Source: Flammulina velutipes (lineage: Eukaryota; Basidiomycota; Agaricomycetes; Agaricales; Physalacriaceae). Taken from it: a DNA stretch of 64,000 nt. The notes below the pieces were generated by a model. It worked only from the letters and a program-made list of their open reading frames with translations, searched no databases and was not told where the DNA came from. The stretch is from NCBI GenBank assembly GCA_011800155.1, contig CM022370.1, forward strand, positions 2,604,001 through 2,668,000, given 5' to 3'. Below, piece by piece: positions 11,316 to 24,338 of the stretch (its first letter is position 1; the number at the start of each line of letters is the position of its first letter). Position numbers and translations under genes: made by a program.

Positions 11316-14262
11316 ATGTCGCTCAGTCCGTCGGCCTCCGTCTCAAACGACTCGGAATCTGCTTCAAAGCGACGTAGAACCAACGAGATGGCCATGGACG
11401 ACCATCATGGCTCTATCCACATTCCCAAGCGAGGCGCACGGGCTTGTACCGCCTGCAGAAAAGGAAAGAACAGATGTGAAGGCGAGGTAAGCTCTTATAA
11501 GCCTCACCACCGCACCGCTACCGCTCACTGGACCGTCTCTCCGTCCCGGCCCGGCTAGGCTCCTTGTCGTCGATGCCAACTTAGTGGCACACCGTGTATC
11601 TTTGAGAAACCAGAGAAGAAGAATACACAGGCAGTTGCAGGCGCCAGCGTTGAGTGAGTGCCATCCTTATCGCACGGGCATTGCTCACCGTGCGCCCCCA
11701 GACGAGTTTCCCGTCTCGAAGGCCAGTATTTGGTAAGTCACGTCTTCCCCGCGCCCTTCCCGCTCTTAATCTCCGTTTATAGGTCATGCAAAGCCATATG
11801 ATTGGCATGCAATCCACTCTGGATCGTATCCTCAACGTTGTGCAGAGCCAGTCGGGAAGTAGTATGCCGCCACCCTCATCCATCTTCTCTCCCACGTCTA
11901 GTGGTCCAATGTCTCCCCCTCTCAACGGCGAGCGCAGCAGGTTCCCGCCGTTGCCAGGATTTGCCCCTCCAGTACGCAAAATCGCTATCTCCTATCTTCC
12001 CATCTGATGTTTTGCCTGTAGCCACACAAATACGCCACATACGGCATTGTTCCGAGCACTGCGCCATCGTCAGACGACGAGTCTGAAGATACCCTTCCTC
12101 GTTCCACGCTCAACGCCCCTATTGAGGCTTTGCAAGGTCTTGCCAATGCTGCAGCCGAGGCGGCGGCAGCTCCTTCCATGCAGCCACCAAGGTAGACATC
12201 TCCATCTACCGCTTCAAATTTTTTCTCACGCTTAGTGTAGAGTCAAAAAGCGCAAGAGGGCCGAACCTATCCCCCGAAATGCCTTTCCTCACGTGGTAGA
12301 GAAGGTAAGAACTCAACCATACCGCTGCATCATCTGACACTCGTCCTTCAGGGCCTCGTCACTGATTCGGAGGCACGAGAACTGTATAATATGTGAATTT
12401 CACTCGCTTGCATACTTAGAGAGATGTAGAATCTCATCTCTCGAATTAGATTCTTCGCGGGTTGTCATCTCTTCATCCCACTCTTCGATCCTTCATATGA
12501 TACCTATGAAAGTTTGATGGAACGCACACCTTGGACATTCGACGCCATCCTTGCTATCGCTGGCAAGATTCGGAGTGGAAGCGGACCCCTTAGCCCAACG
12601 TTCTACAAATGTTTGGAGGAGGCACAAGGCATAGCCAGGTCATCGCTATTTGGCCCAGTGGTCCGTAAGGAAGCTGTTCAAGGCAAGAAGCATTTTTATA
12701 TTGCCTCATATACCATTAACGCCCTGTAGGCATGCTGTTGTTGGCCGCATGGAGTACCAACGGGTGGCTTCCGAGTGGGCATGCGATGCGCATGGCCTTG
12801 GACCTCGGTCTGCACCGCGCTTTGGAGAAATTAGCTGACGATACTGGGAAGCAGAGAACGGAGGAAGAAGAACGTGACCTTGGTACGCATCTTTGTCGGC
12901 GTTGCTTTTGGGTGCCCTAATATCCCTACTAGTTATATCTGCGCGTATTTGGCTGTGTCTCTATTGGTTCGACCATCAGTAAGTTCGTATTCAAGTATTC
13001 TATGTAATCTCTGATCTCTTCCTAGAATGAGCCTGGGTACCGGACGTCCGATAGTTCTCCGGGATGAGAACTCTATCCGGCATTGTCGCTTACTATTGAG
13101 TCATCGTATGGCTTCGCCGACAGATGTGCGACTTATTGCACAGGTTGAACTTATCGCCCAAAAGAGTGCGTTTACTATTCTTAGTCCGAACGCTAATTCT
13201 CAATTTCCCATAGCTCAAATCTATGAGACACTAGCTCCCTTGAATGGACAAGTGAATCACAATACTCTCGCCTTTATCAGACGGGCAAATGTCGCTCTGG
13301 ATAAATGGTGGCAGGATTGCGATGAGCTGCATCGTAAGTCTGAGAATTTTGTCTCGGAATTCGAGGCTAATCGCTGGTTTCCCATAGACCAAAGCATGGA
13401 CGAGCACTCTCTTCTTCGCAAAATTTTGGCGGGTGAACTACACTACGCAAAGCTCTGGCTCGTCTGTGTTGCCCTTCGAGGAGTGGCTTGGGACAAGATG
13501 CCATTTGAGCAGCGGGAGCTAGCATTCCAAGCCAAGGACGCTGCCTTCAACTGTTTGTCTATATTTTTGACGTCTCCAGAATATCGGTATGTTTGTCTTA
13601 CAACTCGAGACGCAATCTAATTAGTCCTCTAGCGCCGCTCTTCGATATGCGGTGCACGACAGCTTGGTTACAGCAGCATTCTCTGGTCTCTTTTTACTCA
13701 AAATGGCTAGTTTGTTCCCTGCTGAAATTGACCTGGGGGCTATCACTTCCCAAGTCGAGCAGTTGGCACAACTTTTATCTGATGTCGCAGCAGAGAGGTT
13801 CGCAACTTTTTCACCGTATGTTGTATACTCCAGTTCTCACTTTCGATTCCAGATACGCTCTGACTCTGCGTATCATGCTTGCCAATCTTCGGCGCAAAGT
13901 TGGTTTGGGCAGCGGTATCAACACTCCTGCCCCCGTTGTTCCCCCGCCTGGCTTCGCGGACATGATAGTGTCCCCGACGACGTACGTTGACCCGGCGATG
14001 CCGCCTCCATTCACCATGGAGGAGCTCGGTTTCCTTTGGCCCAATGGCTCGGGCTCGGGTGTTGTGAGTCCCTCCGCCGTTCCAGTGTGGCTCCAAGAAC
14101 AGGTTTGTGTCTCGTCCGATGAGATATCCAGCCAGTTAACACTCGCTGTAGAGCCTGGCGGATCTGGGTCTCCCTGTGAATGGCTCGGATGGGATCTTCC
14201 TCCAGATGCACAACACAAATGGCTGGACGGGCGATTTCGTGCCAGGGCCTGAGGCTTGGTGA
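11316..14262 (+). CDS. Zn2Cys6 fungal transcription factor
   Basis: 725 residues in 16 exons: 11316-11486, 11559-11653, 11702-11732, 11783-11971, 12022-12191, 12241-12304, 12352-12392, 12450-12682, 12730-12882, 12933-12978, 13026-13165, 13214-13333, 13388-13586, 13633-13797, 13853-14102, 14152-14262. The binuclear cluster is CTACRKGKNRC plus CRRCQLSGTPC (CX2CX6CX5CX2CX6C, residues about 44-73), split by the first intron. A short linker and dimerisation segment (RVSRLEGQY) follow. The middle homology region starts around residue 250 (IFFAGCHLFIPLFDPSYDTY; LLLAAWSTNGWLPSGHAMRMALDLGLHRAL; GTGRPIVLRDENSIRHCR), typical of fungal_trans regulators. Intron 12683-12729 is GC-AG. The target pathway cannot be told from context. 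Confidence 0.88.
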
Positions 14263-14488
14263 CTCGAACAAAAGGCGTTAGTGGCGCAGTAGTCGAAGGC
14301 CACTATTCGCAACTATACCACGTATCCACGTATCTTGTTTATCCTTTATCTGTACTTGCTTTGCCACGATTATGTATGTTCCCTCGATATGTACCAGTAG
14401 CTCTGTACGACTCGTGATTTGAATGAACTGTGGTCCACAATGTATGTCTGATTCAAACCAGTCTACAATGCTGCGTCTAATCCATCGA

Positions 14489-16111
14489 TTACTCCTCGTC
14501 CTCCTCGCTTTCTTCTTGCTCTTGCAAAAACTGATGCAACTATTAGCATTAGACACATTTGATGAGACCATAAATACTTGCCTTGACGAGCCCCTCCGTG
14601 CTCTTTAGGAAATGCTGTCGCCCTTGGGGTTTTGATCCCTTCTGGTACCAGTAAATGATAGCCTGATCTGTTATACAATCCTTGTTATACAAAACCTGCC
14701 ATCCCGTTCGTTTCAGATCGCAAAAGAAACATCTGATGAACGCACCTTGAGAATCTGCGGGAATGCTTTGATAATGCGGGTGTCTTCATAGCAATATACT
14801 TGTACAACATTGATGAGTGCGACTTCGGTTTTTGGACCCGAGCAGAACGGTTCTAAGATGGGGGCGTATTTCTGCGATGCGAGATTGATGAGCAAGGGTT
14901 GATTGATAGAGAATGACGGTGACTCACCCCAACTTCACGCAACGCGAGACCTTCGATTTGGTCCGCTCGTGCGCTCCAGTCTACAGAAGCCATGAGGCCT
15001 GACCAAATGCACTGGACGAGCTCCGTCTCTGGGATCGGATGACTCTCCTGGCGCGTCTTGAGCGCAAGGACGATCTAATCAGTAGGATGAGTTTGTGAAA
15101 GATTGCTGAGACAAAAGAGCCATACCTGCTCAGGCGTCTCTTCCTTCTCGCAAAGTTCCTGTAGCTCTTTGACTATGCTGTCCTTGACGACGGCATACTG
15201 CTTCTTGGCGTACCAGTCCGCAACCTGGGGAAGGCCGGCGGTTCTGAAGTGATCCTCAAAATTTTTGGCTTCTCGCTTGTTTGTTGGAAAGAACACGAGA
15301 AGGTCCTTGATGCCTCCGCGCTTCAACGTGGCCGAAAGGTGGTCCATGCTTTGGTCTTGAAGATATGCGCGGAAAATGAGGGTTATTACGTCGATCGAGA
15401 CATCTGGGATGAGTTGAATGATGAGGACGGGAGAGGTCGGGGTGTTACGTACCGTTCTTGAGGAGATGGTCCTTTGCCAGAGCCTGCAGACAGGAAGCGT
15501 TGGCCAGGCCTTGCGACATTAGAAGGCCGATAGCGATGGCAAGAGTGTCTCGCTGAGCTGGTGACCATCTGTGGATGTATTGCAAGATGGTTGGGAGGGC
15601 GGTTGCTTCGAGTGGTCTCTGGAGATACTTGTATCTGGGAGGATGTGAGGGGTTGTGTAGCGGTGAATGGATGCTCGACGCACCTTCTGATAAGCTTGTT
15701 GAGGACTTCAATGTATTTGCGCAACTCTTCTACTTGGGGCGGTTCTTTGGCATTGAATATGGTGAAGGGGCAGGTGGGCGCGCCATCGTCGATGTAGCTA
15801 CCTCCTGGCTGAATGAGGCCACCGACGAGGAGGGCTTCGAAGAGAGTATCTGCATATTTGAGGAATTCGAGGGTTGAGCCTGCTTGGATGAGTTTTGCGG
15901 TTACGGCGTCGAAATCTCCTTCCGGGACAGTTTCGAGGTATTTGTAGAGTTGGTCTCTGAAGACTAGAGGAAGGTGAGGAAGGAGTACGAAAGAAAACTA
16001 TGGATTCTAACCAGTTGGTTCGTGTTTTGCCTGCGCCTTGACGGCGCCTTTTCTAGCTCTGATTCGGACCCCCTGCAGCGAAGGCTTTGGAGCAGTTGAT
16101 TGCTGAGACAT
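14489..16111 (-). CDS. eIF5-mimic protein (BZW/5MP family)
   Basis: 409 residues in eight exons: 16111-16012, 15963-15684, 15634-15453, 15355-15126, 15074-14928, 14871-14746, 14695-14582, 14539-14489. N-terminal MA3/HEAT-like part: FRDQLYKYLETVPEGDFDAV, LLVGGLIQPGGSYIDDG, LIRRYKYLQRPLEA. The C-terminal W2 domain is clear: IVLALKTRQ, LVQCIWSGLM, FLQEQEESEEDEE ends with the acidic-aromatic boxes that in eIF5 and eIF2B-epsilon contact eIF2-beta. Family members lack the eIF5 GAP domain and act as translation-start regulators. The last intron (14540-14581) is GC-AG and only 42 nt. A 97-nt intron (15356-15452) is the longest in this gene. Confidence 0.87.
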
Positions 16112-16714
16112 GCACAGGTTTAAAGATGACCGAACGCAGAGGACAAGGCGAGGTTTTGTAGGTTTCTCTGCCTTTGTTGATGGAGGAGAAAGAGAGAGAG
16201 TTGGGTTTTGACTTAGTGATCTAAAAGATCTTCCGTTTCCGGCATCGATTGATGATGATGGGCTGGTTTACTGGTTTGACACTGCCTTCCATGGTTGGCT
16301 CATTGCCATTGATTGTACGCTGTTAACAGCGTTGCGGTCGAGCTGTATGTGCACTGGAATTTGAGCAGCAAAAGGCGCTGATAGTTGGTGTAGACTTGAA
16401 CAGCGCTGCGTTGTGCGCCCGTCCGTTTGACACCCATCAATCAGAGAGCATAGCCCGCGCCCGCGCATATAGTCGCATCAAGTGTGTGTTCTGCCCTCAA
16501 TTGACCGTTTCCCCACTCATCCATCGTCGTCAGCCATGTACCCGGATCCCACAAAGTAGTCATCCTCTCCGCACTCCCGATGACGCACCCTCACCCAATT
16601 CTAGACAGCTCTCCAATGCACGGTCCCACCCAATGACGGTCGCTGACGGTATCGACACAGACGGCGTCCGTCTCCTCTCTTTCTCTTGCCACCGTCATAC
16701 TTAAACTTCGTCAG
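16112..16714. promoter_or_regulatory. 603-bp divergent region, eIF5-mimic / PP2C
   Basis: Shared upstream region of two divergent genes. A pyrimidine-rich run (tctcctctctttctcttgcc, about 16671-16690) lies just before the PP2C start. No coding exon is evident. Confidence 0.45.
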
Positions 16715-17688
16715 ATGCTCAACCAACGTCCCTCAAAGAACATGTCATACCAGATAGGCGTCCACGAAGAACAAGGCCGCAGACCTACCATGGAGGACAC
16801 CCATGCCTTTGTCGTCGACTATGACGGCGTCCGCGGTCAGGGCTTCTTTGGCGTCTTTGACGGTCACGGCAACAAGGAGGTCGCAGAGTGGTGCGGTTCA
16901 AACTTCCACAAAGTACGCCTCGTCTACAACTATGCCCATACCCGCGTCTGACGCCCGCCACAGTACCTCCTAGACACCATCCACGAGGAGTCAACGTCAA
17001 ACCCAGAAGAGATCCTCCGCAAAGCCTTCCAAAGAGCAGACGACACCCTCCAAAAGATGTCTGAAGAATCAGACCTTGTCGCCGAATCCGGTTCCACAGC
17101 TGTTGTGGCATATCTCAAACTGGAACCCATCGATAAGACCTCATCCACTAGTCCCATCGACCCTTCTGCGTCCAAAAAAGTCTTGTACTGCGCCAATGCA
17201 GGCGACGCTCGAGGCGTACTCAGCCGCAACGGAAAGGCAGAAAGACTCACACACGACCACAAAGCCACAGACAAGGCGGAAGAGAAGCGAATCAGGAACG
17301 CAGGTGGCATCGTATTTCGAGGACGAGTCTTTGGGACGTTGGCCATCTCCCGTAGTTTGGGAGACCATCTATCCTACGACGGTCTGCATCTCAAAGAGTT
17401 GGTGATCGGGACCCCGTTCGTATCTAGGACCGAGTTGAACGACAACGACGAATTTTGTATCATTGCGTGCGATGGAGTGAGTCCACTTTACCCCTCCCTG
17501 GTTTGTGGCGACTAAATTACATCTAGTTATGGGACGAAGTAACCGACCAGGAAGCAGTGGATATGGTCAAAAACGTCCAAGACGCGCAGAAGGCTAGCGA
17601 GATGCTTGTAAAGCATGCATTGGATAAGGGATCTACAGACAATTGCACCGTCTTGGTGGTGCGCTTCAAGGACTTTGTCGCACAATAG
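16715..17688 (+). CDS. PTC1: PP2C-family Ser/Thr phosphatase, Ptc1-like
   Basis: 290 residues in three exons: 16715-16912, 16964-17476, 17527-17688, both introns phase 0. It is a single PP2C (PPM) catalytic domain with all metal-binding motifs: [56 protein letters not shown] and [11 protein letters not shown]. Ptc1-like enzymes dephosphorylate MAP kinases in yeast osmostress signalling; the substrate here is inferred. A second in-frame ATG at 16742 gives the more typical [14 protein letters not shown] start. It sits head-to-tail 178 bp before adenylate cyclase, itself carrying a PP2C-like domain. Confidence 0.9.
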
Positions 17689-17866
17689 TTAGGGTTTCTT
17701 CTTGGGTTATAATTGGTGCAACGCAAGCAGTGTATGTATACCAAGTATTGTACATGTATTCCCAAATGTGTATTTCTACTGCGTTATATTTTGAGAGCCA
17801 GTCGGAGTTTCAACTGTTGCCGAAGCGTTCGATCTTTGATCACATTGGGAATTGGATAGAGCCATC

Positions 17867-20800
17867 ATGTCTTCAACGACAGAGATAGAGTTCCGTATTA
17901 TCGATGTCGTGGATGGGACTGGCCAGAGTACCATATTGCCAGAGATGGACCTACCGCCAAACAGAAATTCAGACATTGCTCCTTGGGACGAGCCAGTGCG
18001 TAAACTTGGCCTTTGCTCATCCTTCATTCAAATTAATCATGACCTTTCAGCCTTCGATATCTTCGAGCAAGTCATCCCGAAGCTTTGGATTTCCGCAGAA
18101 GGCTTCCTTTTCCTCTTTTCGCCAAGGTAGCTTTGGAAGCTCCCAACGCACTAGAGTGCCCTCCGAGTCTCAAAGCACTCTGAGTATCCCTGATGGCTCG
18201 AGCTCAAGCACAGGATACCAGGACAGCCCATTTGACTCCCCACACTCTCTACGCAAACCAAAGTCGGGAATGTTCAACTTTATACGCCAGAAACGATCCA
18301 AAGCTGGCCTCCGACCAGAGGATTCCGAACACCCGTCCCTCCGAGCCCCTCCCGTACCCGACAATGCTTCCTATGTGTCCTTTCTTCCTGGCCCACGATC
18401 TCCTTCCCCTCAAATACCATCAAAGTTCGACTCGAAAAGGAGAAGAAAGCGCAGAGAGTTGTCGGATCCTTTGGCGGTACCTCCAACGCCTCCGCCCAAA
18501 GATGACGAGTTGCGGCTGGACACCAACTTTGAAGATCTCAATGGCATTGTAGATCCTTCTCTATGGCGAAACGAGGCCGGAGACTCCCCTACGTCCCCAA
18601 CTAGCAGCACCAATATTGCATCTCTTTCAACTCACTCGCGACACGACTCCTCAGACCATAGCATCCGTTCGCTTGGGAGCTTCGGTCCCCATCCAGAGTT
18701 CCGCGATCCGTTCAAACCTCACAAACCAACCCTTCCGCCCACAACTCCCAGACAAAGTTTCATGGACCGCAAGGTGTCACCCAAGACAATCTTAACCCCA
18801 CACTCTATCCCTCTCTCCCTACCCATACTACCCAACGATAGCTCAGAGGACTCAAGTATCCCTTCGTGGGTCGCGCCGGAAAGTTGGGCCGTACAGCCAG
18901 ATAAAGATGAAGACCCCGAATGGTCCAGTGCAGACGAATCCAACGCAATCCCCATCATCTCCTCCACTGTCCCCTCATCGTCTGTCGCGTCCATCAACAG
19001 TGGCAGAGTTTCTTTGCGCGACGACAACAACATCGATTCGGCTCTCCCCCCAAGCCTGAACCCACGAAATCGAGGAAAGAACGCCAAAGCATCCGCGACC
19101 GCCGTCACCACAAAGTCTCTCGCCAGTTCTGACCCACGCAATAACTATACCATCCGGATCTACCGCGCCAACCATACCTACCATGTTGTCAATGTCTCAT
19201 TCAACGTGACGGTTGGATCTCTGATTACGAGTCTGAACAAGAAGTTACTATCGGGACGAGAAGAGACTCCTCACAGATTATACCTTCAGGAAAGAAGACG
19301 AGGTCAGCGTTCCTCTATCTATTTATTTTTTGAACCAGGTATTAACATACAATTCCTAGAGCGCGTCTTGGGACCAACGGAGAAGCCTGCGGAGATTGTC
19401 AAGAGACGGTTATTGCAGACGGGTTATGATCTTTCGGACGGACTAGAAATGCTAGGTGGGGACGGCCTATCATTTCTTCTCCGTTTCATCTTCAAGAGCG
19501 AGGCACTGGGCACTACGGTCAGTACAAGTCTCGTTATACATCTGGTACTGAAAGCTCATCCTCCTGTAGGAAAAAGATATTTCCTTCACCGATTACGAAT
19601 ATATCGATCTTTCCTCTCGCGGGCTGAGGGCTATCCCTGTCAACCTGCACGGACAAGCACAATCCATAGTATCGCTGTACCTTTCGAGGAACCCAATGCT
19701 GGAGATACCGCTGGACTTCATTCAGGCGTGCAGCACACTTCGTGAGCTCCGGCTATCTCATATGGCGATGAAGAAAGTCCCCCATAGTGTTCGACATTGC
19801 GTTACCCTCCACCGGCTGGATCTATCCTCCAACCGCATAGTTGATCTGGACGAAGCGCACCTAGATTACATCCCGGAACTCCAGCACCTGTCTCTCCAGA
19901 ACAATCGACTGGAAAAACTCCCCTGGTACTTCCCTCGCCTCCGCAATCTCCGCACTTTGCACCTTGCCAACAACCAAATCTCCGTATTTCCAGAGAGCAT
20001 CTGCCAGCTCGAGAATCTCCGTGACTTGGACATTTCGTTCAACTCTATCTCCGAGATCCCAGAGGAAATCGCACAGATGCAGAATTTGGAGCGCCTGATT
20101 GTCGTGAGCAATCAGATATCCAAGATTCCGGGTGACTTTTTCAAGTTGGATAACTTGAAGCAGTTTGATTGTAGGCGCAACCAGATGTCGGACCTCAGCG
20201 CGATATGTCGCCTGCCTCGATTAGAGAAGCTCAGTGCCGATCATAATCGCGTCCACGCGTTGGAGTTGTGTATCAATCCCGAGATGACCTCGTTGGATGC
20301 GTCGCACAACGATCTGACGAAGCTCACCTTGTTGTCCAATCCCGACACCCGGGCACGGTCGTACACCATCACCTCCTTGGACGTTTCTCATGGCAATCTC
20401 TCCGTCTTCGTTGACGCGATTTCCGAACTCGATTCTTTGAGAACGCTCAACATCAGCCATAATCACTTCAAATCCATCCCAGAATCATTAGGGGACCTCA
20501 GGAAGCTGGAGACGCTCATATGCTCCGACAACTCCCTCGAGTCCCTCCCCAACTCCATTGGCATGCTACAAAAGCTCGAAACACTTGACGCGCACAATAA
20601 TGGAATGCGCGCGCTTCCTGATTCGCTTTGGCAGTGCGCATCGTTGATGAAAATCAACCTCACGTCGAATGTCCTCACTGTTTGGAACATTCCTTCCGGG
20701 TTGCGGTCCAGCTCAGTTGGAGACCTCTCGATCCTCTCGGAGAGAAAAGGATCCGCATCCAGTCAGTCTGGTCGTCCACGCCCTCCCCTGACGTATTCAT

Positions 20801-23531
20801 TGGAGAAGCTGTATCTTGGGGAGAACAAGTTCACAGACGAAGTCCTCCGGCCGTTGATGCTATTGGAGTCTCTCCGTGTTCTTAACCTGTCCTTCAACCA
20901 CCTACAGGATCTACCCAACTCATTCTTTCGATATTTCACCAAATTGGAGGAACTGTATCTCAGCGGGAACGAGTTGACGACACTACCCACGGACGATCTG
21001 CAGAGGATGACGAATTTGTCTGTGCTATTCTTGAACGGCAACAAGTTACAAACACTTCCTGCGGAACTTGGGAAAGTCCCGTCTTTAATGACGCTGGATG
21101 TAGGCAGCAACATACTGAAATACAACATCAACAATTGGGAATTTGATTGGAATTGGTACGCTGGTTTGGTCTTCACCTAGTATTTTCGAACTCATCGCAT
21201 GACAGGAATTTCAACAAAAACCTCAAGTATCTCAACTTGTCTGGGAACAAACGCCTACAAATCAGCTCTCGTGCCACAGCAGTCGCGCCTGCCCAGATCC
21301 TTGCTGGCTTCAAAAGCTTGTCGCGTCTTCGTGTTCTGGGGCTCATGGATGTTACCCTCTCCTCCTGTATGGGCAGTAATGTCGACGTACCTGACGAGAA
21401 TGACGATCGCCGCGTACGCACGTCAACTGTGAGTTGCATGGGATATGGAATCGCAGATACCCTCGGGAAGAACGACCATCTCAACATGCTCGATCTTGTC
21501 TACGAATTCCCGGGTAGACAAGGCGAGTTGGTCTTCGCCATGTTCGGGAGAGCCCTTCCGCATCGAGGGACAACACTTGGGAGCGTCTCCAACCGGCTGG
21601 CAAAGCATCTGCACGACAGGTTCATCGACGTCTTCCAATCCCAACTGAACACTATCAAGCCAGAGGAAGGTGTCCCAGACGCCATGCGACGGGCCTTTCT
21701 CAAGCTCAATCATGAGCTGTACGATAGCCTTTTCACCCAACCCTCCCGCAAATCCTCAGCTAGTTCTGTTATGAGCATGCCGAGCACTCCCTACGATTCC
21801 GTACACGGAAGGAGCGGCGCGTCTGGTCTCGTGCTATATGTTGCTGGGAAAAGGTTGTACTGTGCCAACGTTGGTAACATTCTCGCCGTCGTCTCTCGTA
21901 GCGGGACAGCCAACGCCATATCGACCAAACACGATCCATACGACCGGGACGAGATGCGACGGACGCGCATGGCTGAAGGGTGGATTTCACCGCCTGGCCT
22001 TGTCAACGACGAGATTGACCTGTCTCGGTCGTTTGGCTTCTTCCACCTGTATTCGATCATTGCCCGCCCCGACGTGCACATTTGGGACTTGAGCGAACTC
22101 GACGAGTTCGTGATCATTGCCAATCGTGGTTTATGGGATTATGTCTCGTACCAAACGGCGGTTGACATTGCGCGAGAGGAGAGGGATGATCCTATGATTG
22201 CTGCACAGAAGCTGCGTGACTTTGCCATGAGTTATGGGGCAGAGGGAAGCACGATGATCATGATAATCGCTGTGGGCGATTTGTTCAAGGCGGGGGCAGC
22301 GGCGGCTGATCCTGCAGTCAGCTCCCTCCTTACACGACGCCGGCGTGCGCGCGATGCGGTCCTGGATGTCAGCCTCCAACGACTCGGCAGCGAAATCCCT
22401 GCGCCAACTGGGCATATCACCATGGTCTTCACCGATATTGTCAACTCAACCGGACTATGGGAGCTCAATCCTGGCATGCAAGCCGCCCTCGCCCATCATC
22501 ATCAGCTCCTCCGTCGGCACCTTCGCTTATGTGGTGGCTACGAGGTCAAAACTGAAGGTGACGCCTTTGTCATCTCTTTCCAGACTGCTGTGGCAGCGCT
22601 CTGGTGGTGTATGACTATCCAGCATGAGCTGCTGAAGACGGACTGGCCGCTGGAGATGCTAGAGTGTGACGATGGGAAGCCGGTGTATGACAGCAAAGGG
22701 AGGTTGATTGCACGGGGTATGTCGATCAGGATGGGAGTGCACTGCGGCGAGCCGATATGTGAGATGGACCCAGTGACACGGAGGATGGACTACTACGGGC
22801 CTATGGTGAATCGTGTGGCGCGGATTGAGCACAACGCGTCGGGCGGTCAGATACAGGTCAGCTCGGACGTCATCAAGGAGCTGCAGCTGGCCAGAGCTCT
22901 GGATTGGGATGCCGAGGTGGACTCGGACTTTACAGACTCGCAGTATGAAGCGGTGGAGGCTGTACGACGGATAGGGATGGTGATTGTGCCGGTGGGAGAG
23001 GTCAAGTTAAAAGGCTTGGAGACGACGTTGCACCTATCGACGATCTATCCTGCTGAGCTGGAGGGGAGGAAGGAGCTTCGGGCGAAACCAGAGAACGCGT
23101 TGGGATCGCGCGTTCAGTTCAGCATCGAACAGATGCGCCAGCTGGGGATGCTTTGCCTTCGCCTGGAAGCATTGGCGACGTCTAGGATCTTCCGTCGAGA
23201 GGAGGAGAGACCAAAGGAGCCCGACAGACGTGTGAGGGACTCGACACTGGACGATGTGGAGGAGAAACCATCCAAGTTCCTCTACGGAAACCCAGATATC
23301 CTGCTGCCGGAGATGAAGGATAGCATGTCTGGGACAGAGTTGATGCTGTTGTTAGATTCGATGGCGGGGAGAATCGAGAATGCGGTGAGGACGATAAACA
23401 TTGGTTCTTCGGGCGATCCTTTGACGTGCAGAGACGGTGTGAAGGGCTCGTTGGGGGCGGCTCTGATTAATAAGGCGGGGCTCGATATAGAGACTCTGCA
23501 GACGGTGTTGAGCCTGCTTCGTGAATTATAG
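17867..23531 (+). CDS. CYR1: adenylate cyclase (RA-LRR-PP2C-like-cyclase)
   Basis: 1816 residues in five exons: 17867-17995, 18051-19302, 19360-19517, 19570-21155, 21206-23531. Order of parts: disordered Ser/Pro-rich N-terminus (1-400); Ras-associating-like segment (about 406-515, IRIYRANHTYHVVNVSFNVTV); leucine-rich repeats (about 520-1100, many LxxLxLxxNxLxxLP units); PP2C-like domain (about 1110-1400); class III cyclase catalytic domain (about 1440-1625). The cyclase domain shows both metal Asp sites (FTDIVNST, TEGDAF) and the transition-state Asn/Arg (NRVARIEHN). The PP2C-like part lacks the catalytic DG motifs (FGRALPHRG, ANRGLWD). The enzyme makes cAMP for PKA and in fungi is a Ras effector. 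Intron 19303-19359 is in frame and stop-free. Confidence 0.93.
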
Positions 23532-24338
23532 TTGCGATATTGTATTCCTGTTGTTTAACCTTATGTATTGATAGACTTTTCATCTTTGTAACATATGTGC
23601 AATATATATCAAGCTTTCTTGACATTAAGGAAAGGCTAGTACATATCAAATATCTGGATTAATATCACAGTACATCTACTCAATGAGGTGAGTACACAGA
23701 AGAAGCAGTTGGTTCGTTTTCACTCATTCAAGGACTCTCAAGCTCAATGTATCACTGTCCTGTCGAGTCCATTGGAAAGCAAATCAGCACATTGATTGGA
23801 TATGGGAGCGTAACCAACGCCCCTCGCCAGACTCCCTTTCACCAGCAAATGGCCATGGGTATGCTCGTCTTCTGCTGCAGCGGCTCTGAGAATGAATTTT
23901 GATCCGACGAATGTAGTGGCGCCGAATACTGTCATGTATAATTTGGTAAACAGCTTCAAGTACCACTGAGCCTCTAGCCAGATTCGTGTACACTTATCCG
24001 GGACAGGTGTTGTTGATGATCTTCTTCGGGATGAACGAGTCCTTCGACTCCACGAAACTCGCTCAAGAGGAACCTGGACGCTTGATCTTTTTTTAATCAC
24101 AAGTATAATGTCATTGCAAGCAAACTAGTGCTAAGGACAAATTGCAGCGCAGTCAGGCCTTCACATACTGATTTGCTGTGCGCCGAGTAGTTCTTCGTCC
24201 CAGAATGGTGTTTCGTTCTCGCGACTAGCGCGTGTGCCGAGGCATACTGCCGCACAGAGTTGTTTTACAAAGCCCAATTATACACCGAAAAATACAAGAG
24301 ATGACTAGGATATACTGTATTGAACGGAAACTCGAATC
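23532..24338. other. 807-bp convergent intergenic region
   Basis: Lies between the cyclase stop codon and the VPS4 stop codon, so it holds two 3' UTRs. That is long for this window. A 118-codon minus-strand frame (24100-23744) and a 52-codon plus-strand frame starting with the ATG near 23745 are open, but neither resembles a family I know nor has clear splice partners. A small unannotated gene is possible. Confidence 0.4.

Noticed and set aside
18719..19141. 140-codon minus-strand frame opposite the cyclase N-terminus
   Set aside because: Arises from codon bias of the Ser/Pro-rich coding strand; no independent support.
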